In this document: one piece after another, positions 43,926 through 52,367 of the stretch
Layout of the letters: each line of letters begins with the position of its first letter
Numbering within the stretch: the stretch's first letter is position 1
NCBI GenBank assembly: GCA_040220455.1
Contig: JAVJUS010000050.1
Location: forward strand, 1 to 55,709
Source of the DNA: JAVJUS01 sp040220455
GTDB taxonomy: Bacteria; Pseudomonadota; Alphaproteobacteria; DSM-16000; Inquilinaceae
DNA: 55,709 bases
Direction: 5' to 3'
Position numbers and translations under genes: made by a program
Notes under the pieces: model-generated
Databases searched by the model: none
What the model was told of the DNA's origin: nothing
Seen by the model: the letters and a program-made list of their open reading frames with translations, nothing else

Positions 43926-44948
43926 TCATTCGATCAAGGGCGCGACCTCCAGATCGACCCGCGTGCCTTCCTCGACATCCGTCCCGGCCCGGGGCCGCTG
44001 GTCGACGACGATGGAGACGTCGCCGCCCGGCGGGCCGGTGACCTTGCCGATGGCGAGCCCGCGGCGCCGCAGGATCGCCTCGGCCTCGGACAGCGGGCGC
44101 TGCACGACATCGGGCACGCGCAAGGTGACGGGCTCCGGCGCGCGGGCGACCACCAGCTCGACGCGGTCGCCGCGGCTGATCGTCGTGCCGGCCTCCGGAT
44201 ACTGGCGCAACACGGTGCCCGGGCGGGCGGCCCCCGTCGTCTCCTCGCGGGTGGCGACGCGCTCGATGCCCAGGGCGGCGAGCCGCCGGCGCGCCTCCTC
44301 GACCGGCACGCCGCGCAGGCCCGGCAGGGTCGGCAGCCGGGCGAAGTCGAACCGCTCGAAGCGCCGGCGCAGGTCGCGCATGCGCGAGGGCGGCACCGCG
44401 ACGATCGCCGGCGGCCGGCCGCGCTCGACGATGATGGCGCGATAGGGCTCGAGCGCCGGCGCGAAGGGCCGCAGGGGCTGCAGCGTGCCGGATTCCAACA
44501 CCGCCTCGAACCGGCCGCCGCCGGTCAGCACGTAGCCGCGGGAGAGGTAGAGCACCTCCGCGATCTCGTTGAAGACGCGCACGCTGAACTCGGCGCCGGT
44601 CTCCACCATCATCGAGCCGAAGGAGATCGAGACACTGACCGTCCGCCGCCCCGCCTCGACGACGCTCTCCCAGACCGGATCGGTGTCGGGGCCGAGCTGG
44701 AGCACCGTGCCGTCGGCGAACTCGATTCGTGCGCTGCTGCCCGGCCCGGTCGCCACCTCGACCCCGGGCGGTACGGCCATGCCGTCGCTGGCGGGCCGGC
44801 CGCCGAGGGTGACGTTCGGGCCGCTGACGCGCAGCGTCGCCTCCGGCCGGGCACCGGGGCCCGTGCCGGGTTGCGCGCAGGCGGCGAGCGCCAGCGCGAT
44901 CAGCAGGATCGGCAGGGCGGCGAGCCGGGCGGTTCGGGACGGGGGCAT
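43926..44948 (-). CDS. Lipoprotein with FecR-like and two PASTA domains
   Basis: A 340-residue lipoprotein: signal LPILLIALALAAC with Cys24. Residues about 45-135 look like a FecR domain (PPGVEVATGPGSSARIEFAD, GTVLQLGPDTD, MMVETGAEFSVRV). The C-terminus has two PASTA repeats: PTLPGLRGVPVEEARRRLAA with GTVLRQYPEAGTTISRGDRV, and VPDVVQRPLSEAEAILRRRG with VVDQRPRAGTDVEEGTRV. PASTA domains are best known in Gram-positive kinases and PBPs that sense peptidoglycan; here the protein would face the periplasm from a lipid anchor. It lies 18 bases after the membrane-protein gene, likely one operon. Confidence 0.85.
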   Translation of the reverse strand: MPPSRTARLAALPILLIALALAACAQPGTGPGARPEATLRVSGPNVTLGGRPASDGMAVPPGVEVATGPGSSARIEFADGTVLQLGPDTDPVWESVVEAGRRTVSVSISFGSMMVETGAEFSVRVFNEIAEVLYLSRGYVLTGGGRFEAVLESGTLQPLRPFAPALEPYRAIIVERGRPPAIVAVPPSRMRDLRRRFERFDFARLPTLPGLRGVPVEEARRRLAALGIERVATREETTGAARPGTVLRQYPEAGTTISRGDRVELVVARAPEPVTLRVPDVVQRPLSEAEAILRRRGLAIGKVTGPPGGDVSIVVDQRPRAGTDVEEGTRVDLEVAPLIE

Positions 44949-44966
44949 GGCGGCGCCTCCTCCTCG

Positions 44967-45905
44967 TCAGTCCGTTGCGGGGGGCGGGCACGCGCCCGGG
45001 GCGAGGGTCTCCAGGACCGGGCGCGGCCGGCCGAGCGCCATCCAGTCGACCCCGCGCCGGTCGATCCAGCGCAGGCTCCGGTCGCCGGTCAGCCAGACGA
45101 GCACGCCGTCGGTGGCGTTGCGGATCAGCAGGGCATCGGCCTCGTTCTCTTTGGCTGTCTCGCCCGCGGCCGTGCCTCCGAGGGTCTCCCCGTCGGCGAG
45201 GCGGACGGTCACCGGGCTCCACTCGCCGCGCAGGACGAAGACGCCATAGCTCATCGGCAGGAGCAGGAGCGCCAGCGCCACGGCCGGCAGCAGCAGGAGG
45301 AGGCTTCGCGCCGGCGCCCGGCGGACGATGCCGATCCGCGCGCAGCTCCAGGCGGCGGCGAGCGCGACGAGCGCCGCGGCGGTCACCATGACGTGGCGCG
45401 TGCCCAGCGCCTCGCGATCCTGGCGCAGCAGGGCCGTGACGATCTCCGTGCCCTCGGCGCACAGCGCGCCCAGATCGCGGTAGAGCAGGTCGCCCGCCGC
45501 CAGCGCCGGCCGCAGCCCGCCGAGCAGGCCGGCCAGCACCGCCGCCCAGGTCGCCGCGATCAGCAGGCCGGCGAGCAGGGCCTCGCGCACGGGACGGGGC
45601 GTCGCTTCGGCCGCGGTGGCGGGGCGCTCACCCCGGAAAAGTCGCCACGCCAGCGAGCCGAGCGCGGTCGCGACGACCAGGACGGCGAGCGTCGGCACCA
45701 GCAGGACGAAGGCGTGCACCAGCGCCATGCCGCCGCGCGCGACCTGGACCGTGGGCTCGTGTGGGACGAGCGTCGGGCTCAGCCCCAGCAGACGCAGATG
45801 GGTCAGCGTCGCGACGAAGCCCAGCGCGTAGAGGATCGCCGTCACCCCGGCCAGCGAGCCGGAGAGCCATCCGATCAACCCGGCGATGCGGCGAAGCGTC
45901 GGCAT
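44967..45905 (-). CDS. Multi-pass membrane protein of unknown function
   Basis: A 312-residue protein I do not recognise. Hydrophobic segments lie near residues 7-32, 58-88, 108-135, 172-190 and 200-222; the last 85 residues are soluble (VTVRLADGETLGG, GVLVWLTGDRSLRWIDRRG). I start at ATG 45905; the frame is open upstream but lacks membrane-like composition. It precedes the FecR/PASTA lipoprotein in an apparent two-gene operon, so the two may work together at the envelope. Confidence 0.7.
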   Translation of the reverse strand: MPTLRRIAGLIGWLSGSLAGVTAILYALGFVATLTHLRLLGLSPTLVPHEPTVQVARGGMALVHAFVLLVPTLAVLVVATALGSLAWRLFRGERPATAAEATPRPVREALLAGLLIAATWAAVLAGLLGGLRPALAAGDLLYRDLGALCAEGTEIVTALLRQDREALGTRHVMVTAAALVALAAAWSCARIGIVRRAPARSLLLLLPAVALALLLLPMSYGVFVLRGEWSPVTVRLADGETLGGTAAGETAKENEADALLIRNATDGVLVWLTGDRSLRWIDRRGVDWMALGRPRPVLETLAPGACPPPATD

Positions 45906-46242
45906 ACGGCATGCGTCCCCGCCCGCTCGCCGGAAAGGCGCTCCGGCGCTCGGGGCCGTGGTGATATCCCCTCTCCGTGCGGAAGAAGGGCCGGCATCGC
46001 CCGCCAGGTCGAGGACCGGGGCTGTCCTCACTCCGTTGTTCGGAGTCTTCGAAAAATATTACCGTATCATCAGGACTGATGCAATATTATGCCATTTTAA
46101 AGGGTCCCGGCGAGGGATTGAGGCCGTGAACGGATCGCCCTCTCCCCGAGGGAGAGGGACAGGGTGGCGACGGCCGTGCGTCGCTCCCTGCGATCGGGAT
46201 ACGATCATTGCCCGGGCCAACAGGGTCCCGCCAGCGCCCCCC
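45906..46242. other. Intergenic region with AT-rich island and operator-like palindrome
   Basis: No gene is seen in these 337 bases. An AT-rich island at about 46050-46102, unusual in this genome, holds CATCAG-GA-CTGATG (46068-46081) flanked by ATATT and AATAT, a possible regulator site, and probably the promoter of the leftward membrane-protein gene. A half copy of repeat family 2 follows at 46138-46167. Confidence 0.5.
46138..46167 (+). repeat. Repeat family 2, half copy downstream of the radical SAM gene
   Basis: CCCTCTCCCCGAGGGAGAGG and following GACAGGGTGG match, inverted, the right arm of the element at 29097-29231. It forms a stem with the CCCTCTCCC/GGGAGAGGG arms and lies 76 bases beyond the radical SAM stop, where it may end that transcript. 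Confidence 0.7.
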
Positions 46243-47628
46243 TTACCGGAAATAGCCCGGCGCCTCCTGCGAGACCGTGGCGTAGGCGGCCAGGCAGAAG
46301 GCGAGCCAGCCGCGGATGTGGTCGCAGGCGAGGCGGCCGACCGCGTCGACCTCGTGATAGCAGCCGCCGCCGCACAGATAGCGCGCCCAGCAGCGCCGGC
46401 AGGGCTCCTGCCGGTCGACATGCCGCGCGGCGAGATGGGCGCGCCGGGCCTCGACATCCGTGCCGTCGGTGTCGCCCATGGCATGGGCCGGATCGTCGAC
46501 CAGACGGTGGCAGGCGTAGAGGTCGCCCTCGGCATTGGCGCTCAGGTACCCGGCGCCCGCGCCGCAGGGATAGGGCCGGTGGGTACCGCGATGGATCTCC
46601 GCCAGCGCGGTGTGGAAGTTGGAGAAGGCGTAGCGCTCGCCGCGCAGGACCGCCGCCAGGGCCTTCTCCCCGCAGGCCGTCATCCAGGCCAGGAACCGCG
46701 CGAAGTCGGGCCGGTCGAAGGCGAGCGACGGGTCGGGCGAGCGGGTGACGGCGGAGAAGCCCACCTCGTCGAAGCCGAGGCCCAGCAGGTGGTCGAGGAT
46801 CGGCACGAGCGCGCCGCTCTTCGGCGTCACGGTCGCGCGGGCGGCGAGCTGGCGCGGTCGGCCGACCCGCTCGATCGTCGTGAGCGCGTCCAGCGCGCGG
46901 GCATGGCTGCCGGCCCCGCCGGCGGTCGCCCCACCGCCGCGGCGCATGGGGCGCTGGCCGTCGTTGACCGCCGCCGGGCCGTCCAGGCTGACCTGGACCG
47001 CGAAGCCATGGTCGCGGAACAGGGCCGCGTCGTCCTCGGTCAGCAGCGTCAGGTTGGTGGTCAGGGAGAAGCCCAGCGCCCGGCCGGCCGCCGCGGCGCG
47101 GTCGGCGGCGTAGTGCGTCGCCGCGTGGACCAGGTCCCGGCGCATCAGCGGCTCCCCGCCCATGAAGCCGACGACGATCCGACCGCCCGGCTCGGACTCG
47201 GCGATCAGGCGGTCGATCACCGCCTTCGCCGTGTCGAGGGTCATTCCGCGCGCCTTGCCGCCGAACCGCCCCTCGTCGGCGTAGCAATAGCCGCAGCCCA
47301 TGTTGCAGGCCTGCGCCACGTTGAGGGAGATGGCGCGCAGCGCCGGCGGCTCGGCGCTCTCGGGCCCGATATAGCGCCCGCCCGCCGGCGCGACCTGCGC
47401 CAGCAGCGCCTCCAGCCCGGCGGTGTCGCCGCCGGCGAGATCGCGCTCCAGCCGGTCGGCCAGGTCGTCGGGGATGTCGTAGAGCCGGCTGCCGTCGACG
47501 GCGAAGAGATGGCTGCCGACCGGGCTGCGCAGGACGCGCGCGTCCGGATGGCCCGGGCGCCCGTCGGCCATGAGGGGCGGGCCGGCGGCACCGGGTGATC
47601 CGTCGGTGGTCGTCGCGGTGTCGGTCAT
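46243..47628 (-). CDS. Radical SAM/SPASM peptide-maturase-like protein
   Basis: A 461-residue protein. Residues about 30-95 form an N-terminal segment (VGSHLFAVDGSRLYDIPDDL) as in peptide maturases. The radical SAM cluster motif is CNMGCGYC (Cys108, 112, 115), with GFMGGEPL soon after, a SAM-binding mark. The C-terminal SPASM region has CGAGAGYLSANAEGDLYAC and CRRCWARYLCGGGC, enough cysteines for two auxiliary 4Fe-4S clusters. Close relatives by motif include QhpD-type and sactipeptide/ranthipeptide maturases, which cross-link Cys to another residue. No small precursor peptide gene is visible, so a protein such as the LodA-like pair across the divergent promoter may be the target. Overlaps the GMC gene by four bases. 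Confidence 0.9.
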   Translation of the reverse strand: MTDTATTTDGSPGAAGPPLMADGRPGHPDARVLRSPVGSHLFAVDGSRLYDIPDDLADRLERDLAGGDTAGLEALLAQVAPAGGRYIGPESAEPPALRAISLNVAQACNMGCGYCYADEGRFGGKARGMTLDTAKAVIDRLIAESEPGGRIVVGFMGGEPLMRRDLVHAATHYAADRAAAAGRALGFSLTTNLTLLTEDDAALFRDHGFAVQVSLDGPAAVNDGQRPMRRGGGATAGGAGSHARALDALTTIERVGRPRQLAARATVTPKSGALVPILDHLLGLGFDEVGFSAVTRSPDPSLAFDRPDFARFLAWMTACGEKALAAVLRGERYAFSNFHTALAEIHRGTHRPYPCGAGAGYLSANAEGDLYACHRLVDDPAHAMGDTDGTDVEARRAHLAARHVDRQEPCRRCWARYLCGGGCYHEVDAVGRLACDHIRGWLAFCLAAYATVSQEAPGYFR

Positions 47629-49217
47629 GGGCGGGTCTCCTCCACCATCAGCCCGGCCGCCCGCTCGGCCAGCGCGGCGATGGTCAGCGCGGGATTGCGG
47701 CCGATCGGGCGCGGGATCGTGGCGCCGTCGACGACGTACAGGCCGGGATGGCCGAAGACCTCGCCCCGGTGGTCGACGACGCCCGCCTCGGCGCTGTCGG
47801 CCATGGCGCAGCCGCCCAGCGGGTGGACGCTGGTCAGCCACTTGAACCAGCGCCAGAACGGCGGCGGCTTGGCGCGCCCCCCCTCGACCTCCGAGAGACG
47901 TCGATGGGTCTCGACGATGGCGTCGAAAACGGCGCGCGACGGCCCCGGATCCCAGTCGAGCTTCAGGGCCTCGCGCCAGGGGGCGAGGCGGGCGCGGCCC
48001 AGGCGCAGCCGACCGTCGCCGGCGTCCACCCCCTCGCCCAGCCAGAGCATCACCCGGTCGGTCGGGTTGAACTCGTCGAGCCCGCGCTCCAGCCGGTCGC
48101 GGAAGACCCGTGCCAGCCAGCCATTGCCCAGCCGCGCCGCCAGCGCGTTGAGCAGCAGGTTCGGGAACCCGTCGTCCTCGACATAGAAGCGCTGACCGTC
48201 GACCGCCCCGTCCATGAAGCTGAGCCCCGAGGCGATCAGCGGCCCGATGCCCTGATTGACCGCCACCGCCTCCGGATAGAAGGCGGGCGTCATGAAATTG
48301 GCGTTGGGGCTCCAGCCGTGGCCGAGGCGCGCGCTCACCCGAGGCAGGGTGCCGTGCCGGTCGCGCCCGCGCAGCAGCAGCTCGGTCGAGCCCAGCGAGC
48401 CGGCCGCCAGCACCACCCGATCGGCCGTCGCCGCGCCGGGAACCAGGCCGTCTTCGCCGTCGCCGCCGACCCGCTCCCACTCGACCCGCCAGCCGGTGTC
48501 GGCCGGGGCCAGGCGGCGCACGGCGTGCAGCGGCCGGATCTCGGCGCCCTTGGCCTCGGCGGCGGCCAGGTAGTTGAAGTCGAGCGTGTTCTTGGCCTTG
48601 ACGTCGCAGCCGATATGGCAGTTGCCCAGATGCGCGCAGGTCGCCTGGGCGACGCCCTGGGCGTTGGTGAAGGGCTTGGCGTGGCGGGCGTCGATCGGGT
48701 CGGGGCGGTCGTAGGTGAAGTCAGGGTCGAAGGCGATGGCCAGCGGCACGCGCTCGTACCGGTCCTCGTAGCCGAGCTTCGCCGCCGCCCGGCGCAGGAT
48801 CGCGGCGCGGTCGGTCTCCTGGCCCTCGGGCAGCGTCGCCGCGCCCAACGTCGCCGAGGCGCGGGCGTAGTGGGGCCTCATCGCCTCGGCGGTGATCTCG
48901 CGCGGCCAGCCGGTCGCGAATCGCTCGGCGTCCGCCGGCATGACGACGCTCGCGTAGCTCAGCGAACCGCCGCCCACGCCGGCGCCCTGGGCGACGGTCA
49001 TGCCCGGGAAGAAGCGCAGGTCGAGCCAGCCGCTCGCCTTGTCCGGCCGGCGGTCGTCGAAGAACCACGGGTCGGTCAGGGTGCGTGGGTAGGTCTCCGG
49101 CGTCCAGCGGCGCCCGCGCTCGAGCACCAGCACCCGCGCGCCGGCCTCCGCCAGCCGGCAGGCCGTCACGGCGCCGCCGAAGCCGGAGCCGACGACGATG
49201 ACGTCGTAATCGGGCAT
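47625..49217 (-). CDS. GMC-family FAD oxidoreductase (cholesterol-oxidase-like)
   Basis: A 530-residue flavoprotein. The FAD motif is YDVIVVGSGFGGAVTACRLA at residues 4-23, followed by VLVLERGRRW and the second FAD contact AGVGGGSLSYASVV. A Cys-rich insert CAHLGNCHIGC is seen near 195, as in cholesterol-oxidase-type members. The C-terminus has SVHPLGGCAMADSAEAGVVD and LYVVDGATIPRPIGRNPALTI, with catalytic His and Asn. There is no signal peptide. I start at ATG 49217 with GGGGGGAG ahead. Between the membrane ATPase-like gene and the maturase, it may oxidise the product or a residue of the quinone-type enzyme; this is inference. Confidence 0.9.
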   Translation of the reverse strand: MPDYDVIVVGSGFGGAVTACRLAEAGARVLVLERGRRWTPETYPRTLTDPWFFDDRRPDKASGWLDLRFFPGMTVAQGAGVGGGSLSYASVVMPADAERFATGWPREITAEAMRPHYARASATLGAATLPEGQETDRAAILRRAAAKLGYEDRYERVPLAIAFDPDFTYDRPDPIDARHAKPFTNAQGVAQATCAHLGNCHIGCDVKAKNTLDFNYLAAAEAKGAEIRPLHAVRRLAPADTGWRVEWERVGGDGEDGLVPGAATADRVVLAAGSLGSTELLLRGRDRHGTLPRVSARLGHGWSPNANFMTPAFYPEAVAVNQGIGPLIASGLSFMDGAVDGQRFYVEDDGFPNLLLNALAARLGNGWLARVFRDRLERGLDEFNPTDRVMLWLGEGVDAGDGRLRLGRARLAPWREALKLDWDPGPSRAVFDAIVETHRRLSEVEGGRAKPPPFWRWFKWLTSVHPLGGCAMADSAEAGVVDHRGEVFGHPGLYVVDGATIPRPIGRNPALTIAALAERAAGLMVEETRP

Positions 49218-49291
49218 CACCGCTCCCCCCTCTCGCGGATCGTCTCCACCCTGGCACGGCGACCGGGCCGCACCCAACCCGCGGCATCGTG

Positions 49292-50392
49292 TCAGCCGAA
49301 CAGGACGACCAGGAGCGAGCCGACCCCCGCGACGGCCGAGACCGCCAGCGTGACCACCGACAGGGCGGCGGCGGGCCACGGCACGGCGCTGTTCTCGCTC
49401 TGCTCCTCGGGCCTCGGCCGGCCGAGCTCGATCGCCAGCATGCGGCCGGGCAGGGCGGCGCGAAGCCGCGTCCGCCACTCCTCGGCGTGTGCCGGATCGG
49501 CGACGACCCAGACGGTCTGCCTGCCGGCGAGCCGCCCGGGCATCTCCGGGTCGGGGAAGGGCAGGGCCAGGTCGTCGACGATGACTGTATCGACCGACTC
49601 GGGCGTCACCGGCTCGGTGCGAGCCCGGTCGGTCGGGGGCGGCGCGGAGAGCACGTCGATCAGCGCCGCCTGGGACAGGTAGCGCACGCCCACGCCGCGC
49701 ACGGTCAGGCCCGAGCCGATGCCGGCGGCCAGCGTCGTCTTGCGGCAGCGCGGCGGGCCGGAGACGATCAGGTGATCGGCCGCCCCGTCGTGGCCGTAAG
49801 TGACGGCCTCGACCGCGCGCACCGCGTCGGCCCGCCCTCCCTCGGCCGCCGCGGCGCCGTCGTCGGCGGGCAGCTCCGTGGCGCGCACCGGGTTGCCGGT
49901 GAAGTTCGGCAGGCGGAAGAAGAACGGCAGCCCCGCCTCGTCGAACCCGAGCTTGCGCGCCGTCCAGCGCCGCCCAGGCCCGAGGATCCCGCCGACCGTC
50001 ACCGCCGCTGCCACGAGGGCGAGAGCGTAGAAAGCCGGGCCCTTCCCGCCCGCCGAGACGGCGAGGAAGGCGGCCAGCAGCGTGCCGATGATCCAGAACA
50101 GGTTGTCGGTCAGGCCGTCGGCGCGCATCTCCGCCCGGTGGGCGTCGGTGGTCGGGAAGATCGGGCCCGTCCGGGTCAGGTCGACGGCGTAGTCGGTCAG
50201 GTCCTTCAGCGCCGGGATGACCGCGAAGGCGAGCGCCCACCACGGATTCGCTCCCAGCGTGACGATGGCATGGGCCAGCAGCGTCGTCCCGGCAAAGCCC
50301 ATCATCGCATGGGCCATCTGGTTCGACTGCCAGGTGTAGACGGCGGTGTAGTCCTCGTAGACGTCGGAGCCGAACGCGCTGGTCGGTTTCAT
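49292..50392 (-). CDS. Membrane protein with P-loop-like ATPase segment, unknown
   Basis: A 366-residue protein I cannot assign. Hydrophobic segments lie at about 26-62 and 98-137; a soluble domain follows, and a last helix at about 338-365 anchors the C-terminus. The soluble part has SGPPRCRKTTLA (212-219 as Walker A, with Arg in place of the final Gly of GxxxxGK) and VDTVIVDDLAL (268-276) as Walker B, resembling DnaC/IstB-type helper ATPases. The N-terminal half resembles small integral proteins found near oxidoreductases. It is the first gene of the leftward operon with the GMC and radical SAM genes. ATP binding is a guess from two motifs. Confidence 0.7.
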   Translation of the reverse strand: MKPTSAFGSDVYEDYTAVYTWQSNQMAHAMMGFAGTTLLAHAIVTLGANPWWALAFAVIPALKDLTDYAVDLTRTGPIFPTTDAHRAEMRADGLTDNLFWIIGTLLAAFLAVSAGGKGPAFYALALVAAAVTVGGILGPGRRWTARKLGFDEAGLPFFFRLPNFTGNPVRATELPADDGAAAAEGGRADAVRAVEAVTYGHDGAADHLIVSGPPRCRKTTLAAGIGSGLTVRGVGVRYLSQAALIDVLSAPPPTDRARTEPVTPESVDTVIVDDLALPFPDPEMPGRLAGRQTVWVVADPAHAEEWRTRLRAALPGRMLAIELGRPRPEEQSENSAVPWPAAALSVVTLAVSAVAGVGSLLVVLFG

Positions 50393-50699
50393 CGGTCGCT
50401 CTCCGCGCTTCGGGGGCGCCTGCATCCGTATTCGCCCCGGCAGGATGGGCCCGGAAGCCGAGCAACATCCGGGAATTCGAGGCGAAACGAATTCCTGTTC
50501 ATCATCACGTCTTTTTACTTCGAATTCTGTTCGATTTTTTATTGTGCGTACGCGGGGCCAATATTGACGATCCGTACTCGAATCGGCTAGGACTTTTATC
50601 ACGTTGGCGGTACGGCGCGCCTCGCCTGGTCGGCCGCGCGACGGATCGGGTCCGTCTTCACGCCGCGGCCGCCGGGCCGGTTTCGAGGGAGCAGGCGCC
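50393..50699. promoter_or_regulatory. Divergent regulatory region of the LodA-like cluster
   Basis: No gene is seen in these 307 bases; an AT-rich core spans about 50470-50600. GGAATTCG (50472-50479) and CGAATTCC (50488-50495) form an eight-base inverted repeat, and TCGAATTCT recurs at 50520-50528. These CGAATTC boxes start 16 and 33 bases apart. They sit between the two operons and could bind one shared regulator, which is not encoded nearby. Confidence 0.5.
50564..50592 (+). promoter_or_regulatory. Putative sigma-70 promoter of the rightward LodA-like operon
   Basis: TTGACG at 50564-50569 and CTAGGA at 50587-50592 are 17 bases apart, a normal housekeeping spacing with a good -35 and weak -10. 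Transcription would start near 50599, giving a leader of about 100 bases before ATG 50700. Confidence 0.35.
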
Positions 50700-52346
50700 A
50701 TGCTGAAGCGGATCTGGCTGGTCCAGCCCATGGCCTTCGCCCGGGTCGGCGGATCGTCGACGCCGCTCGCCAACTACTACTGGACCACGCCGGATCTTTC
50801 GCCCCACGGCTCGGGCCGCACCCGCGTGGTGGCGGCGGAGAGCCTGGAGGTCGCGGCCGACGGCACGGTGACCGCCGTCCCGCCGCCCGCCGACGGCTCG
50901 ATCGTCTTCAAGGACGACGAGGGCATCCGGCCGGCCTGCCCCTTCTTCGAGCTGCACGGCGAATGGGACGGCGGCTCGGGCGAGATCACGCCGGCGGTGC
51001 TGGAGGCCTGCGGCCTCACGCTCGACGACGTGACCTGGCAAGTGCACCAGGCCAATCACAAGGCCTTCCACCTGACCGGGGCGGAGGGCGACAAGATCGA
51101 GTCGCGCGTGGAGATCGCGGGCACCGACCACGCGATGCGCCGGCTGGAAGGCCGCCCGCCCGCCGGCGCGGCCGATCCGATCCTGCTTGACGGCCGTCAC
51201 ATCCTTCAGGGCCGGGTCCAGGTCACCAAGCCGAACGACGCCTTTCCGGGCCTGCGGCTGCGCTTCCATCCGCCGCCCGGCCACGCCTTCGCGCCCGCCG
51301 ACTTCCACGAGCGGGTGGGCGAGCAGCCGAGCATCTTCCGCGACCCCGGACAATGGCTGCTGGCCAAGGCGCTCAACCGCTTCTTCGGCCGGGACTGGAG
51401 CGATTTCGAGATCCCGGACGACCGGCTGATCGTCAATCCGGCCTCGCCCTGGACCAGTTTCGGCCTCCTTGCCTTCGAGGACCTGCCGGAGCAGATCGTC
51501 GACCTGCTGCCGCACCTGGCCGATGCCCGCGCCGTCTCCAGCGCGGCCGACCAGAGCGAACTGTTGCGCCTCGTCGCCGGGCCGACGGCGGATGTCGGCA
51601 ACCTGCCGCCGGGGCTGTTCGCCTACACGGTCGGGCCGAACGCGGTGCAGGACGGCCTGGGCATGGTCGACGACATGAGCGACGGGCTGATCACCTGCCG
51701 CATCCGGGGCGTCGAGCCGGCCTATGCCCGCGTCGCGGTCTCGCCGCCGCATTTCGCCCCGGACCGCCGCCAGCCCGTCTCGCTCGCCGACGGGCTGGCC
51801 GACCGGCTGCTGCGCGACGAGGTGCGCGACCCGGCCTGGACCGCCGACCCGGCGACCTGGCAGTCGACCCGCGCGTCGGTCGACGACCTCCTGGAGCGCG
51901 CCTACGAGACGGCGGGCCTCGCCAATATCGACGTCTGGAACGCCTGGTTCCGGGAGGAGAACGCGACCAACGCCGCCGAGCAGGACAGCCGCGTCACGCC
52001 CGAGCAGGCCGAGGCGATGCTGTGGAACAGCGCGGCCGTGCCCTCGGTCGAGGATCTGCCGCTGACCGCGATCGGCCGGCGGCGCCACCGGCGCAATTCG
52101 GCGACGGAGTTCTTCGACGACCTGGCGCGCGAGAACCCGGACCTGATCGAGCAGTGGATCCGCACGCCGGGCGAGCCCGAACATCTCTACGACAAGCGCA
52201 TGCCGGCGGTGATGCGCGGCGCCGACCGCTATCCCTTCCACATCACCCGGCGCCAGTACGACGAGATGAAGGCCTGGGCCGCCAAGCTGCGCGCGGATGC
52301 CGCCGCCGCGCAGGACGGCGGCGCCGGGTCCGGCGACAACGACTGA
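50700..52346 (+). CDS. LodA/GoxA-like oxidase, N-terminal half as separate protein
   Basis: A 548-residue cytoplasmic protein without signal peptide. Several stretches match the first two thirds of LodA/GoxA-type CTQ oxidases: MAFARVGGSS at the start, FRDPGQWLLAKALNRFFG, the loop DDMSDGLITCRIRG followed by YARVAVSPPHFAPDRRQPVS, and near the end YPFHITRRQYDEMKAWAAKL, which in LodA comes just before the cofactor-bearing domain. The protein stops there, and the missing part begins in the next gene, in the same frame, after one TGA and seven codons. Known family members oxidise the amino group of lysine or glycine, giving H2O2; the substrate here is unknown. Assignment is from remembered motifs. 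Confidence 0.75.
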   Translation: MLKRIWLVQPMAFARVGGSSTPLANYYWTTPDLSPHGSGRTRVVAAESLEVAADGTVTAVPPPADGSIVFKDDEGIRPACPFFELHGEWDGGSGEITPAVLEACGLTLDDVTWQVHQANHKAFHLTGAEGDKIESRVEIAGTDHAMRRLEGRPPAGAADPILLDGRHILQGRVQVTKPNDAFPGLRLRFHPPPGHAFAPADFHERVGEQPSIFRDPGQWLLAKALNRFFGRDWSDFEIPDDRLIVNPASPWTSFGLLAFEDLPEQIVDLLPHLADARAVSSAADQSELLRLVAGPTADVGNLPPGLFAYTVGPNAVQDGLGMVDDMSDGLITCRIRGVEPAYARVAVSPPHFAPDRRQPVSLADGLADRLLRDEVRDPAWTADPATWQSTRASVDDLLERAYETAGLANIDVWNAWFREENATNAAEQDSRVTPEQAEAMLWNSAAVPSVEDLPLTAIGRRRHRRNSATEFFDDLARENPDLIEQWIRTPGEPEHLYDKRMPAVMRGADRYPFHITRRQYDEMKAWAAKLRADAAAAQDGGAGSGDND

Positions 52347-52367
52347 CCGGGAGGCCGGGGGCCGAGA

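Noticed and set aside
46243..47628. Anaerobic sulfatase maturase or PqqE
   Set aside because: No sulfatase, pqqA or pqqC/D gene is near, and the N-terminal segment and CxxCWARYLCGGGC ending fit peptide maturases better. The class remains open.
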